DNA of 53,858 nt, taken from NCBI GenBank assembly GCA_000697335.1, contig JNEM01007793.1, positions 1 to 53,858 on the forward strand. The letters are read 5' to 3'. Made by a program: the position numbers and the translations under genes. The notes beneath the pieces were generated by a model. That model did no database searches and had not been told where the DNA came from. It was given only the letters and a program-made list of their open reading frames with translations. This document shows, piece after piece, positions 22,200-32,946 of this stretch; position 1 is the first letter of the stretch; each line of letters opens with the position of its first letter. Source of the stretch: Conidiobolus incongruus B7586 (taxonomy: Eukaryota > Entomophthoromycota > Entomophthoromycetes > Entomophthorales > Conidiobolaceae).

Positions 22200-23990
22200 A
22201 ATAAATTAAAACTAAAACATAGTCAATTTACACCTCCAACTTATCCATGAGAAATTCATGTTTTATTAAATCATCCAATATGAATTTTTAGGGAAAATAT
22301 TTTTCAGAACAATTGTAAGAATTCATATAGGATTCTAATTTAGAATATAATGAATAATAATTATGAATCTCCTGATTTTTTTCATATATTATTTCCCCAA
22401 TAATTTTTAAATGACAATATTTAAAAAGTTCGTTAAATTTCAAGAATTCACCTTAGTTCAAATATTAGATTTGATTTCACTGTGCAAATATTACTTGTTA
22501 TTCGAGCCAAGCTATTTCTAATATTCATATTTATATTATTTTAATATTAAATATCTGGTACAATTTCATTTTAAAAAACGCCATAATAATGATTCAAAAT
22601 TTTATTTTTTTTGTTTATTTAATAATATTAATTGAAATTAAATCGGCTCAAATAGATATACTATGATCTAATTTTAGAATTGCATTAATAAATTATTTAA
22701 AATCAAATCATTTTCTCTTAGTTTGAAATAATATTGAGTTATTGTATGCTTCGAAAATATAATAAAATCTTTATTTATGTGTTCAGCTCAACAATGGGAA
22801 ATGGATATAATTTAAGTATTTAATAATTTTTATGGCTGATATTAACTCTAGATTATACTTGTTGAATGGACAGAGGATTCTGAATATAATGTAATATAAT
22901 TAATATAATTTATTATCATATAGCATTATTTAGATTCTTTATACAACTATATCTATATGATTATAAACAATATGGGTTATATTACCAAATGGGCTTGATA
23001 AATTTGTTATTGATTGAATATTTCCAACAATATTTGTTAAATATCGTAATAGCTACCGTTTAACAAAGTTATTTTGGGTTTATAATAGTATACTAGATGA
23101 ATTGTTATCATAACCTGTCAAGGATCATTAAAATTACTTTAAAAATTAGAATTGTAGAATATGTAGTATTTGAACATTGAAACTAACTTGAATGCAAATT
23201 CATTAATGATAATGTTCATTCGATAATTTTACATCCACTAATTTCCTCAAACTTATTCAACTTCAGTGACTTATGCTAAGATTCTAAATTTACTAACTGT
23301 TTAATGAATATTAAATGCTAGTATAGGTCACTTCCATCTAATCATATATGCATTTCTTAATCTCAATTCAAATAATCTTATCAATTTTGTGTGTAAACTG
23401 TCTAATAGATCTTGTGATTGAAAGTAGCACAATTCACACCATATTGATTATCCAAATAAATTGATATCATTTGCATTGATAATGATATTACATTATTCAC
23501 CATGCATTGGTTACTTGATGATATATTATATATTATTATAATTTAATTACATATTGGCAACTCTATCAAATTATTTTTTCATTACTATATCTTATTATAT
23601 TATTTTATCGATATATATAATATAAATCTAATTATAGTTATGCCTTAAGACATACTAATATTAAATCTAGTAATACCCTCAAAATTAGGACATTATTTTT
23701 GAATATTAAGCACAAATAATTTTATTTAATCAATAATAAATATTATAAACTTTTTAATATTATTAACTGGTAAGTAATTAAATAAATTTTTAAAATATTA
23801 ATATTAATTTATTAATATTTTATATAAATATAATTCTTTTTCATATATTATATTTTTTAATATTTGAAAACTATTTTTAAAATTTACAATTTTTATCTCT
23901 TTTATGATCAATTTAATATCAAAAAATTATAATTCATATAAATCCCATAATTTTAAATTTAGCCAATTGAAAAAATTTACCACCAATGGG

Positions 23991-24005
23991 TGTATAAATA
24001 TAACG
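23991..24005 (+). promoter_or_regulatory. TATA-like element upstream of the snoRNA
   Basis: TGTATAAATATAACG lies 36-50 nt before the predicted mature 5' end of the snoRNA (24040-24045). In yeast SNR52 is transcribed by Pol III. Whether Pol II or Pol III acts here cannot be told from the sequence; T runs at 24197-24201 could serve as a Pol III stop. In so AT-rich a genome TATA boxes arise easily by chance. Confidence 0.35.
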
Positions 24006-24039
24006 CAAATTTGAAAAATTGAATCTTTGAACCTAATTA

Positions 24040-24185
24040 AACAACGATGATGAAAACTCCACGTTTTGACGTGAGTCGTACACCCATACAAAGCCATTTA
24101 GACTCTTGAAATCTTCGGATTTCGAGTGGCTGATGAGCTTTCGGGCCAGGGCGATAAACTTTTGCTGCCTTCCTACTGAGTTGTT
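24040..24185 (+). ncRNA. Box C/D snoRNA, snR52-like guide for 18S rRNA
   Basis: Box C (GATGATGA, 24046-24053) and box D (CTGA, 24176-24179) are directly flanked by a perfect 6-bp terminal stem, AACAAC (24040-24045) with GTTGTT (24180-24185), the classic kink-turn layout. Just upstream of box D, TGCTGCCTTCCT (24163-24174) is a perfect complement of the conserved 18S segment AGGAAGGCAGCA. By the box D plus five rule it would direct 2'-O-methylation of the A that corresponds to yeast 18S A420, the snR52 target (U83 in human). An internal CTGATGAG (24130-24137) may serve as D' or C'. Two hairpins, around 24056-24075 and 24102-24128 (UUCG loop), make it longer (about 146 nt) than yeast snR52. Confidence 0.8.
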
Positions 24186-25319
24186 ACATTTCTTTATTTT
24201 TCAATAAAACCATTTCAAATGGATTTTAATACTGTTATAGACTTTATGTCGAATTTTCTTCATTCTCAGATATCCATAAACAAAACAACGCAGATCATAT
24301 TATTTAAGTGACAGAGTGGTTTTCATTCATTGATATTAGTCTTACATTAATCTGGTCACATATAAAATCATATATTATATAACTGTGGCTTGAAATCATT
24401 TATAAGAGTAAATGATCAAGGTTATACTTTGAAAAAATATGGATCTGTTTTCTTTAAAATATTATGAGAATTCATAGTGGCTATATCCATTTGATCAATA
24501 TATATCTGAATCTATTATTCAAATAATAATCAATAACTCATTAATATCTTACTAGCAAAAATTTTATTTTGATTAATATTTTAAGTGTTAATTATTTTCA
24601 ACTTTTATGTTATAAATAATTTGGTTTTTAAATATAGCAGATGTTATTATAAATAATATTGTTGATTACATCGTAATACCAAAATTATTATATTAAAAGT
24701 TTACGATATGTTTAAGCCATCATATATACACTCCCAAACATATCAAAATCTTTAACAGCATTGATTTATCCAACACCATCTAACTGGAACATTCCAAAAC
24801 TTTAGACATTTATTCTCTCAGATACATTAGAATAAAAAATCAAACTTGTCAAAATCCATTCTTAACAAAATCAATTTTTTTGATTATGATTTTTACTGGT
24901 GATTGAATGGATCTCAATTGGTATTATTTTTAGATAATCGATGAGAATTTATTAATCAAATAATAACATTATATATATTGGTATTTTATATTGATAGTTA
25001 GAGAAGCAATATGCAATTTATTATCTTTGATGAATAACATTAGTCACAATTATATTGATATATATTAATACAATTATAACTATATTAACTTTAATCATGA
25101 TAGTAATATAAATAAATTAACCATATAAACCAATCAACATTTAATGTAACATGAAAACTATAAGAATTTTTAAAAACCCTTAATCCGGTAACTATTAATG
25201 AAAAGTATATAAACTTGAAGGGAAAAAGACTTGGAGTTGGTTAATTGATCTCACATATTCTTTAATTATATATTAAAGTAATTTTATCAATTGACAATAT
25301 TAAATAAGTATTAACTAAA
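24186..25319. other. Intergenic region upstream of adenylosuccinate synthetase
   Basis: AT-rich and without readable frames. It holds the 3' flank of the snoRNA and, near its end, the leader of the adenylosuccinate synthetase gene. No other element is recognised. Confidence 0.6.
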
Positions 25320-27011
25320 ATGGAAGCTGGTAAAGTTACTGTAGTTTTGGGCGCTCAATGGGGTGACGAAGGTAAAGGTAAATTGGTCGATATTTTGGCT
25401 CAAGATACCGATATTTGTGCCCGTTGTCAAGTATGCTTTTTATCATTTGTTTTATTATGATGGGTATTAACTGTTCTTAGGGTGGTAATAATGCTGGTCA
25501 CACTATTGTCGTCGACGGTCAAAAGTTCGATGTTCACTTACTCCCATCAGGTAATTATCACCACTGATCATCTAATGCAAGACTGTTATTAAAAATGATC
25601 AATCTTTAATAATTTTTACAAATATTAATATTGGATTTTTTGAATAGGCATTATCAACCCTAAATGTATTTGTGTAATTGGTCACGGTACCGTCGTCCAC
25701 TTACCCAGTTTATTTGAAGAAATTGAAAAAATTCAAAAAGGAGGTAATGCCAATCCCTTTTCATTTGTATAACACCTATTAATACCTGATAGGTCTCAAC
25801 TGTGACGGAAGGGTCCTTATCTCCGACAGAGCTCACATCGTTTTCGACTTACATCAGATCGGTGATCGTCTCCGCGAGGTCGAATTGGGTAAGGGCAGTA
25901 TCGGAACAACCGGTAAAGGTATTGGTCCTACCTACTCTACCAAAGCTACCCGTGCCGGTGTCAGAATCCATCATCTCGTCTCCAACTTTCCCGAGTTTGA
26001 ACAGAGATATCGTGCTATTTTAGATACTTATCGCAAGAGATACGGTGATTTCGAATACGACATTGAAAAGGAAATTCAACGTTATAAGGTACTATTAATT
26101 GATCTGTTATATATTATGTATGATAATTAATAGTGTGTAATATCAGGAATTAGCTGAACGTGTCAGACCTATGACTGTTGATACTATTACATATCTTCAT
26201 GAAGCTTTGGATCAAAACAAGAAGGTTCTTGTTGAAGGTATTCGAATTTATATCATATTTTAGTATTAATTTATTAATGTTGAGATCAGGTGCTAATGGT
26301 CTCATGCTTGATCTCGATGCCGGTACCTTCCCCTACGTCACATCCTCCAACACCTCCATTGGTGGCGTCTGCACTGGTTTAGGTCTTCCTCCTAATAAGA
26401 TCGGCCGTGTCCTTGGTGTCGTCAAAGCCTACACCACTCGTGTCGGTGGAGGTCCCTTCCCCTCTGAACAGCTCAATGAAATTGGTGAACACTTACAAAC
26501 TGTTGGCCACGAAATTGGTGTCACCACTGGTCGTTCCCGTAGATGTGGTTGGTTAGACTTAGTTGTTATGAAATACTCCTGCCGCATTAATGGTTACACA
26601 TCTATCAACCTTACCAAGATTGACGTTTTGGATCAACTGGAAGAAATCAAGGTCGCTGTTGCATATAAGATCAACGGCCAACTCTTCGACACCTTCCCAG
26701 GTAATTTCACCATATCATCCGATATGAATCTTACTAATCTTCATCGTTTATAGCTGATCTCAACTCATTAGAAGGAGCCGAAGTGATTTATGAAACCTTG
26801 CCTGGTTGGAAGACGGATCTCAGCCAATGCAAAGACTTTGCCTCTTTACCTCCTCAAGCCCAACAATACATTCAATTCGTTGAAAACTTCCTCAAAGTTA
26901 AAGGTAAATACCATACATAGATATACTATATTTAATCACTATATTAATTATCTTTTAGTTGAATGGATTGGTGTTGGTGCTTCCAGAGATTCCATGATTC
27001 ACATTCCTTAA
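25320..27011 (+). CDS. ADE12: Adenylosuccinate synthetase
   Basis: Joins IMP and aspartate with GTP to form adenylosuccinate, the first committed step to AMP. Eight exons are inferred: 25320-25430, 25481-25550, 25648-25743, 25793-26088, 26147-26237, 26290-26700, 26754-26903 and 26959-27011. All introns are GT-AG and the joined frame is open for 425 aa, the usual length. [11 protein letters not shown] (11-21) holds the catalytic Asp and the GTP-binding loop. GGNNAGHT (38-45) holds the catalytic His. [28 protein letters not shown] and [12 protein letters not shown] are standard family blocks, and the protein ends in [12 protein letters not shown]. The start ATG sits directly before [17 protein letters not shown], a normal short N-terminus. 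Confidence 0.97.
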
Positions 27012-28391
27012 TTTTTCAATCTTTTATAAGTAATCAATAGTGTGAGCGTGTTCTAGATTCAATCTTTTTCTTTTTTTTACTATATTAAATAAAATATCAA
27101 ATTAAAAATCTATTCTATGATTTAGTGGGATATTTTAATATTATATAGTTATAAATATTTTTTTATTCATAGAATGGTAAAATATGTTAAAAAAAAATTT
27201 GAAATTCTTATGAAAAATTAATGTTTTTCTAAAAGGAGTCAATTGGATTCAGTTGATTACTTTGGAATTTAAACAGGATATTAAAAATACTTTTTTACAA
27301 TTGATTTAAGTTTCAACTTTAGTGCTTTATTATATTTGTTGACTTGATAATTTTATATTATGGTAGAAGTACTGGTTTCTGAATTGCGGCACAGGTGGTG
27401 ACTTAAATTCAATTTAATATTTGTTATCATAAAATCTTTAAAATATCATTTCAACTGATTGAACAAATTGATAAATGATTAAAATATGATAGTCATTATC
27501 TGACATTTCACATTAAATGTTAACATATATCATAATTATCTTAAAGTATTTAAATTATCTCTAAATCTATCAATTATTGGGTAATGTTATCAATAAAACC
27601 TCTGAAATTCACTTACACAATTATTTCTTGAAAAAAATAAATTAGGTTAAAAATTTAGTCTATATTACTTGAATTAATTAACAATTGTTCAAAGAATTAG
27701 ACTAATCAATTATAGTGATCAAAGGTTTTAAATTTATCTCATTAATAAATATATATAATATTTTATAGTTCAACAAATCTAGAAGTTAAATGATGAAATA
27801 TGTGATTATTAATTTTTTATCAATAATCAAATTAATAAAATATTGAATATTTTGTTAATCTATTATATTTCTTTATTGATTCTATCATTATAATAAAATG
27901 ATAAAATTTGTTATTAAATCAGCAATTATATGTATATAAGAATAAAATATTAAACATATAATTAATAACTCTTATTCATAATAATATCATTTCATTTATT
28001 CAATACCTTTTCAATTAAATGAAACTTTAAAGCTCTAATCGGTAAATTTTAATGGATTAAAAGGTAAAACTAGTTCAATGGAATCTTTAGTTTGATGTTT
28101 GCTATTGTGGCTATTCTAATATCATATTTGTTAATAATCACTTAGTGATATTTAAAAGTTTCTACTATTGTCTTAAAGTTGCTGGATTAGGTATTTGGAA
28201 TGCTAATGTTTAAGTCATTATTAATAGAAAATGTATAGCTTGATTAGGTACATAATATTTAAGATTGAATTCTTCAATTAGTAACATTTCAGGAGTGAAT
28301 AATAGTCCCCTTATCCTTTTATTATCATTGAATTTCTTTTTGACTATAAATACAGCTGCGATACCTTACATTCGGTCTGATATTATACGTC
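27012..28391. other. AT-rich intergenic region
   Basis: Nothing recognisable between adenylosuccinate synthetase and the receptor gene. A short block with more G and C near 27360-27410 has no frame or fold that I can support. The last 100 bases are presumably the receptor promoter. Confidence 0.6.
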
Positions 28392-29324
28392 ATGGAAGAT
28401 TGGATCATTTCCCAGATTAATACGTACGTATCTGCTTCCATTTCCCTTATTCTTCTATGTCTATTTATTTATAATATTGTATTCATTTGCTTAAAGGTTG
28501 ATAGGTTTAATGTGAATTCTAGATTTGTTACGATAGTGTTGTTGCTTTCAATATGCTTCTATTTGACGAACATTGTGAAATTTAGCTTGAATTTGGTCGG
28601 TGGATTGGATGCCTTCAAGTGTAGACAGTTGAATGGATTGGGCTGGATGTTGCTACTGGTGTCCTTAAGTCTCAGTCTGAATTTAACAGCTTCCAAAGCC
28701 TTTGAATCGTTTGGCTTATGCTATTCAGAATGGTTTTGGTGGACATGTACAGGCAGTTTTTGCATTGTTCCCATCTGGACCTTGACATCAACTTTGGTGA
28801 ACGGAGGATGGGATTACTCGAAATTTGGCAGTTGCTTTTTAGATGCCGATATGCTCACTCAACCTATCATCCCGTTCTTATACATCCATACATTATTTAT
28901 TTTCATAGTAATAGCAGTATTATTCTACTTGAGTTTGACGCGATCTTACATGATTGAAATATCGCATACTAGTTACTTATTTAATTTCCACCAACCTCAA
29001 GCAATCCATTCGCTTATTGATTCTTTAGAGCGCCCCAACATCTTCAAATGCTTTATACTGACCATTTCATGCTTTATTGGTTATCTTATCAGTTTTACAC
29101 CCTTCGTCATCGTATATTTTCTTGAGCTCAACAATTCCAAAATGGTCAAAATGAACGCTAATTGGTACTTGCTATGCGAACTAAGTTTAAATTTTCTCAG
29201 CTTAATGAATTTTATTATCCTAGCGAAATTACCGATCAAGTTAAAGCTAAGATTTTGGTTCACCATTCCTAATTCCAATTCCAGATGGTACCTGAGGAGG
29301 GTATCTATCATTTCACCAGTTTAA
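28392..29324 (+). CDS. Seven-transmembrane receptor-like protein (rhodopsin-like GPCR candidate)
   Basis: A 310-aa, intron-free frame with seven hydrophobic spans near residues 12-34, 45-69, 82-104, 114-136, 158-182, 218-244 and 257-281. The N-terminus is short. C77 at the start of span 3 and C148 in the loop before span 5 are placed like the conserved disulfide of rhodopsin-like receptors. The DRY position after span 3 reads SKAF, and span 7 has LSLMNFI instead of NPxxY, so the family signatures are only partly kept. Span 6 has a Pro (SFTPF), as expected for such receptors. The C-tail is short, basic and Ser-rich. Ligand unknown. Rhodopsin-like receptors are scarce in Dikarya and reported as more common in early-diverging fungi, which would fit this host. 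Confidence 0.72.
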   Translation: MEDWIISQINTYVSASISLILLCLFIYNIVFICLKVDRFNVNSRFVTIVLLLSICFYLTNIVKFSLNLVGGLDAFKCRQLNGLGWMLLLVSLSLSLNLTASKAFESFGLCYSEWFWWTCTGSFCIVPIWTLTSTLVNGGWDYSKFGSCFLDADMLTQPIIPFLYIHTLFIFIVIAVLFYLSLTRSYMIEISHTSYLFNFHQPQAIHSLIDSLERPNIFKCFILTISCFIGYLISFTPFVIVYFLELNNSKMVKMNANWYLLCELSLNFLSLMNFIILAKLPIKLKLRFWFTIPNSNSRWYLRRVSIISPV

Positions 29325-30167
29325 AAATATATTTATTTATCATATAAAATAAAAATAAAATTTGTTATTTATTATTAAAAAGATCTCCTTTTTAAAATCG
29401 TTTTAACACTTTACATTAATAGCGATCAATAGTATTGAATATTTTCAATTTTGTATTAAAGATAATGCTTATAATAAACCAATTGGGTGGATTTTTGTCA
29501 AAAACTTGAAAGTAATGATTTCATTACTTTTTGTACAACTTTCGAACTATTATCAATAATCTATCAACTAAATAATTAATTTTTAGTTATATTTTTATCT
29601 ATGATTATTAATAACATATCTTATCAGTCTTAAATTCAATTTGAAGATAACTGATTATTAGATTAGAAATTGGTAATGGTATGATTGTTATTTATGATAA
29701 GTAGGTAAATTTGGTCAATATTTTAAATTTACAGTTAAATACTTAGATTTATAAAAAACCACTCAAACTATACTACTCAGTGATTAAAATAATTAACCTC
29801 GTAGATTATAATTATATGTCATATAATATATCAAAATCATATCACAATATTATAATATTATCAAATGATAATTGAATTTAGTAACAATAAGTGGGTCTAA
29901 GCTCAAACATTCAGGACGAACTAAGCTATGTTGATAAGTATTATACAGGGTTCTTTTAATATAAATTATTCAATCAAACCAATGATCGTTGATTAAATCA
30001 TTTTACCGATTGCATTACCTCCAATAATTATAATTTACTTCAATTTGATCCATTTTTGTAACCAGTTGTTATCATCATTTATCTTTAGTAATAGTATATA
30101 TATATATATATATCATCATGATCACTCATTAAGTGATATATTTTCAAAATTAAAAAATAATATAAAA
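29325..30167. other. Intergenic region between receptor and small membrane protein
   Basis: AT-rich. A perfect 10-bp hairpin (AAAGTAATGA with TCATTACTTT) lies near 29510-29531, and an AT dinucleotide run at 30095-30113 just before the next start codon. No frame is seen other than a continuation of the downstream one that lacks protein character. Confidence 0.55.
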
Positions 30168-30413
30168 ATGATGATAGATGTATTATTTTATATCGTACTA
30201 GCAGTTTCTACCATCATGACAGCATTTTCAATTGGTTATTACATTTATAGAGAAAGAAAGAGGAGACGTATTACAGAATATGTCAGAAATGATGATGAGA
30301 GTTGGTTACCTCCATATAGTTCAACACCTTCCTTAGCTCCATCACTACCACCGCCTTATTACAATCCTTCAATGACGGAAGTCTCTCAAATAACTCTACC
30401 TACAAGATCTTAA
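30168..30413 (+). CDS. Small single-pass membrane protein with PY motifs
   Basis: An 81-aa frame starting at the Met-Met pair at 30168. The same frame runs upstream to 30045, but that part looks like translated leader and contains the AT run, so I prefer the later start. A hydrophobic span (residues 5-26) is followed by a strongly basic stop-transfer stretch (RERKRRR, 28-34), predicting a cytosolic tail. The tail has LPPY (47-50) and PPPY (61-64), motifs of the kind bound by WW domains of Rsp5/Nedd4 ubiquitin ligases, and is rich in Ser and Pro. A role as a Rsp5 adaptor is an inference. No homologue is recognised, and a chance frame cannot be fully excluded. Confidence 0.6.
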   Translation: MMIDVLFYIVLAVSTIMTAFSIGYYIYRERKRRRITEYVRNDDESWLPPYSSTPSLAPSLPPPYYNPSMTEVSQITLPTRS

Positions 30414-30709
30414 CATCCGTTGAATGTAAATAATCAAATGGAAATAGAAAATTTCTATCATAGTATAAACTTAATTAATCATAATTGATTTAATTTTGCA
30501 AAGCTAATTAATATGTTCTTTATAGTATATGATTTTTACTATCTATAAATTTATCGATACTGTTAGATATTTTTATTATAATCAAGTGTGATTTTTGGTT
30601 ATTAATTCAAATCTATCACTGCTCAAATTCCCATAATACTAAATTAATATTATATAAACAATCCTCATAATGAAATAAAATTATCAATTATTAAAAATAT
30701 AAAATTCAA

Positions 30710-31769
30710 ATGATTAAGATTACTAAATTACCAATTCAACCAAAATTAATAAATAGTTCCTTTGTTAGATTTTTTTCTAATTCTACAATTCATTCTAAAG
30801 CTATTGACTTAAAATTTGATCATTATTTACCTCCTAACAAGGATACTAGTCAAAAATCTCTGGTTATTTTGCATGGTTTATTAGGTTCCAAACAGAATTG
30901 GAGGGCTTTAGGAAAATCATTCGCTCAAAAATTGAACGTGTCAACTTATACTCTTGATTTGAGAAATCATGGGGATAGTGCTCACGATCCCAGCATGACC
31001 TACAAAGATATGGCGGAGGATGTCGAGCATTTTATAAAGAGTCATCAGTTGGATGAAGGTGATAAAGAATTGATTTTAATGGGACATTCCATGTAATTCG
31101 TAGCATTCAATTATCATAACTTTAAGTTGATTAATGATTAATTATTAGGGGAGGTCGCGTTGCAATGGAGGTAGCCTTAAATAATCAAGTACTTTTAGAC
31201 AAGTTGGTTTTAGTAGATATCAGTCCACTCAAAATGGACATTAAATCCAGCTTTGAAAAATATCTTTTTGCCATGAAGAAAGCTGACGACGCCAATCTCA
31301 CCAAGCAAAGTCAAGCTGATGAGATCCTACAAGAATCAGTTCAAGTAATTTATTAGATCACATGTATCAACCACGTGAGATTAATTTTAATTTAGAGTTT
31401 ACCAGTCCGTCAGTTCCTTCTAACCAATTACAAGAAGAATGCGAGTACTGGCATTTACAAATTTCGAAATCCTTTAAATATTATCATTGATCATTTAGAT
31501 CAAATTGGTAATTTGGATATCAATTCCAGAACTTTTGATAAACCTACGCTCTTTGTGAGAGGCACCCAGTCCAACTATTTAAACCCTGATCAATATCACA
31601 AAATTCGTGAAATTTTTAAGAATTGTAAATTTGAAGATGTTGATGCAGGACATTGGGGTAATTTCAAATAACTATTAATTTTATAAATATATTAATTTTA
31701 ATTTCTGATTTAGTTCACTCCGAAAAACCAAAAGATTTCGTCGAAACTTGCATTAAATTTTTAAATTAA
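30710..31769 (+). CDS. Alpha/beta hydrolase, ABHD11/Imo32-like (probably mitochondrial)
   Basis: Four exons: 30710-31092, 31149-31344, 31396-31657 and 31714-31769, GT-AG introns, 298 aa. The start is followed by a basic, hydroxylated leader without acidic residues (about 30 residues), as in a mitochondrial presequence. LHGLLGSKQNW gives the oxyanion region and GHSMGG (125-130) the nucleophile Ser127. DLRNHGDS and a late DAGHW with His279 complete the usual family landmarks. The order and spacing match ABHD11, a mitochondrial serine hydrolase; yeast Imo32 (YGR031W) is the likely counterpart. The substrate is not evident from the sequence. An intron interrupts the nucleophile elbow at SM. Confidence 0.88.
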
Positions 31770-32100
31770 TTAAAGAATTATCAATATTAATTTCTTTTGA
31801 AAATTTAATCAAAAAAATAAAATAATTAATTTGAGATTAAACATTATTTCTTTATAGAAAGAGAGTGGATTAATATTTTTAATTTAAACTTATCCAAATC
31901 TGTAATTATCGACAGGTTTGAGTAAAAATTAATGGTTTTAAATAACTCAGTAACTATAAGAGATTAATTAATAATATATAGTATCAAATATAAAATGATT
32001 TATTTGACATTTTGTTAGAATGAATTAAGAAAAATTGAGTATAAAAATGTTTGATTAGAACGAAACTAAAATACATATGCAATGTAGAAAAACTAAATAA
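31770..32100. other. Short intergenic region
   Basis: AT-rich spacer between the hydrolase and tRNA-Lys. Nothing else is seen. Confidence 0.6.
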
Positions 32101-32173
32101 GCCCGGCTAGCTCAATCGGTAGAGCGTGAGACTCTTAATCTCAAGGTTGTGGGTTCGACCCCCACGTTGGGTG
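32101..32173 (+). tRNA. tRNA-Lys(CUU)
   Basis: A full cloverleaf of 73 nt. The acceptor arms GCCCGGC and GTTGGGT pair with three G-U pairs, followed by discriminator G. The A box TAGCTCAATCGG and the B box GGTTCGACCCC are intact. The anticodon loop is CTCTTAA, so the anticodon is CTT (Lys). No intron is present. A T5 run at 32182-32186 is a good Pol III terminator. Confidence 0.96.
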
Positions 32174-32946
32174 CTGTTCTATTTTTCATCTCATACTTTT
32201 TTATTTAATCACATTGTCATTTTTTCAAATTACCTATATTATAAAAATATAAAATTTTAATTGTCTCTTGAGGTTTTATTTTTCTTTATCAATATATTTT
32301 CATTTTCTTATTATTTTGATATATCAATCTTTTATTATTTTTATTTTTGTCAAATTATATTCTTTTTCAAATGTTTGAAATTCATATTATAAATCGAATA
32401 TTTAAATCATATCTTCAATATCCAGTAATTGTATAGTTATAATTTCCATTTTGTTTCTATATTTATCTTTATTGACATTTTAGTTTTTGAATATTTTTCG
32501 AATTTTTATAGAACAGAATATTTTTTTGTAATTAAATAATTTCACCAAGCAAATCAATTTATTTCAAATTTTTTTAATGTTAAAATTGATTTTATAGTGA
32601 TAGAAAGTATAGTAGTAAATTTTATAAACTATAAATAATTTCAAGTTATATTATTATATATCATAATTATAAATTTGAATATTAGACCGATTTATTGCTA
32701 TTAATTTAATTGAACGTTTTTATTTCTGAGGTTTAATCAATTTCAGAAATTTACAAAATTCAAATTACCATTCCAATTCAATTTGAAATTGAACCCTATT
32801 AAGAATAAACCAATCAATTTCAACGAAATGACATCAATTGTGATTTAATTTGGTCAAATTTGAAATGCTTTGGTAAACTTTTATTCAAAATAACAAAAAT
32901 CATTTGACTTGAATATTAATCGTTGTTCATTTACTAAGTCATAATA
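32174..32946. other. Intergenic region upstream of the CENP-C gene
   Basis: After the Pol III terminator the sequence is AT-rich, with no recognised element. Its end should contain the promoter and leader of the CENP-C homologue. Confidence 0.6.
32182..32186 (+). terminator. Pol III terminator of tRNA-Lys
   Basis: Five T residues, nine bases after the tRNA 3' end, as usual for Pol III genes. Confidence 0.75.

Larger units (their letters stand above)
20817..24039. other. Intergenic region with one MITE-like element
   Basis: Apart from the inverted-repeat element at 21930-22199 this stretch is AT-rich and without readable frames. The first hundred bases should include the promoter of the minus-strand cystathionine lyase gene. 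The end (23986-24005) carries the presumed promoter of the snoRNA gene. Confidence 0.6.

Noticed and set aside
24130-24160. CTGATGAG followed by GATAAAC looked like a hammerhead ribozyme core
   Set aside because: The GAAA element and the three stems cannot be formed in the right order. The motif is better explained as an internal D'/C' element of the box C/D snoRNA, whose outer boxes and stem are complete.
28718-28957. Second frame inside the receptor gene
   Set aside because: A shadow of the 7TM frame; no conserved features and no start context.
30045-30167. N-terminal extension of the small membrane protein
   Set aside because: The stretch encodes the AT dinucleotide run as Ile-Tyr repeats and lacks protein character. 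The Met-Met at 30168 right before the membrane span is a better start.
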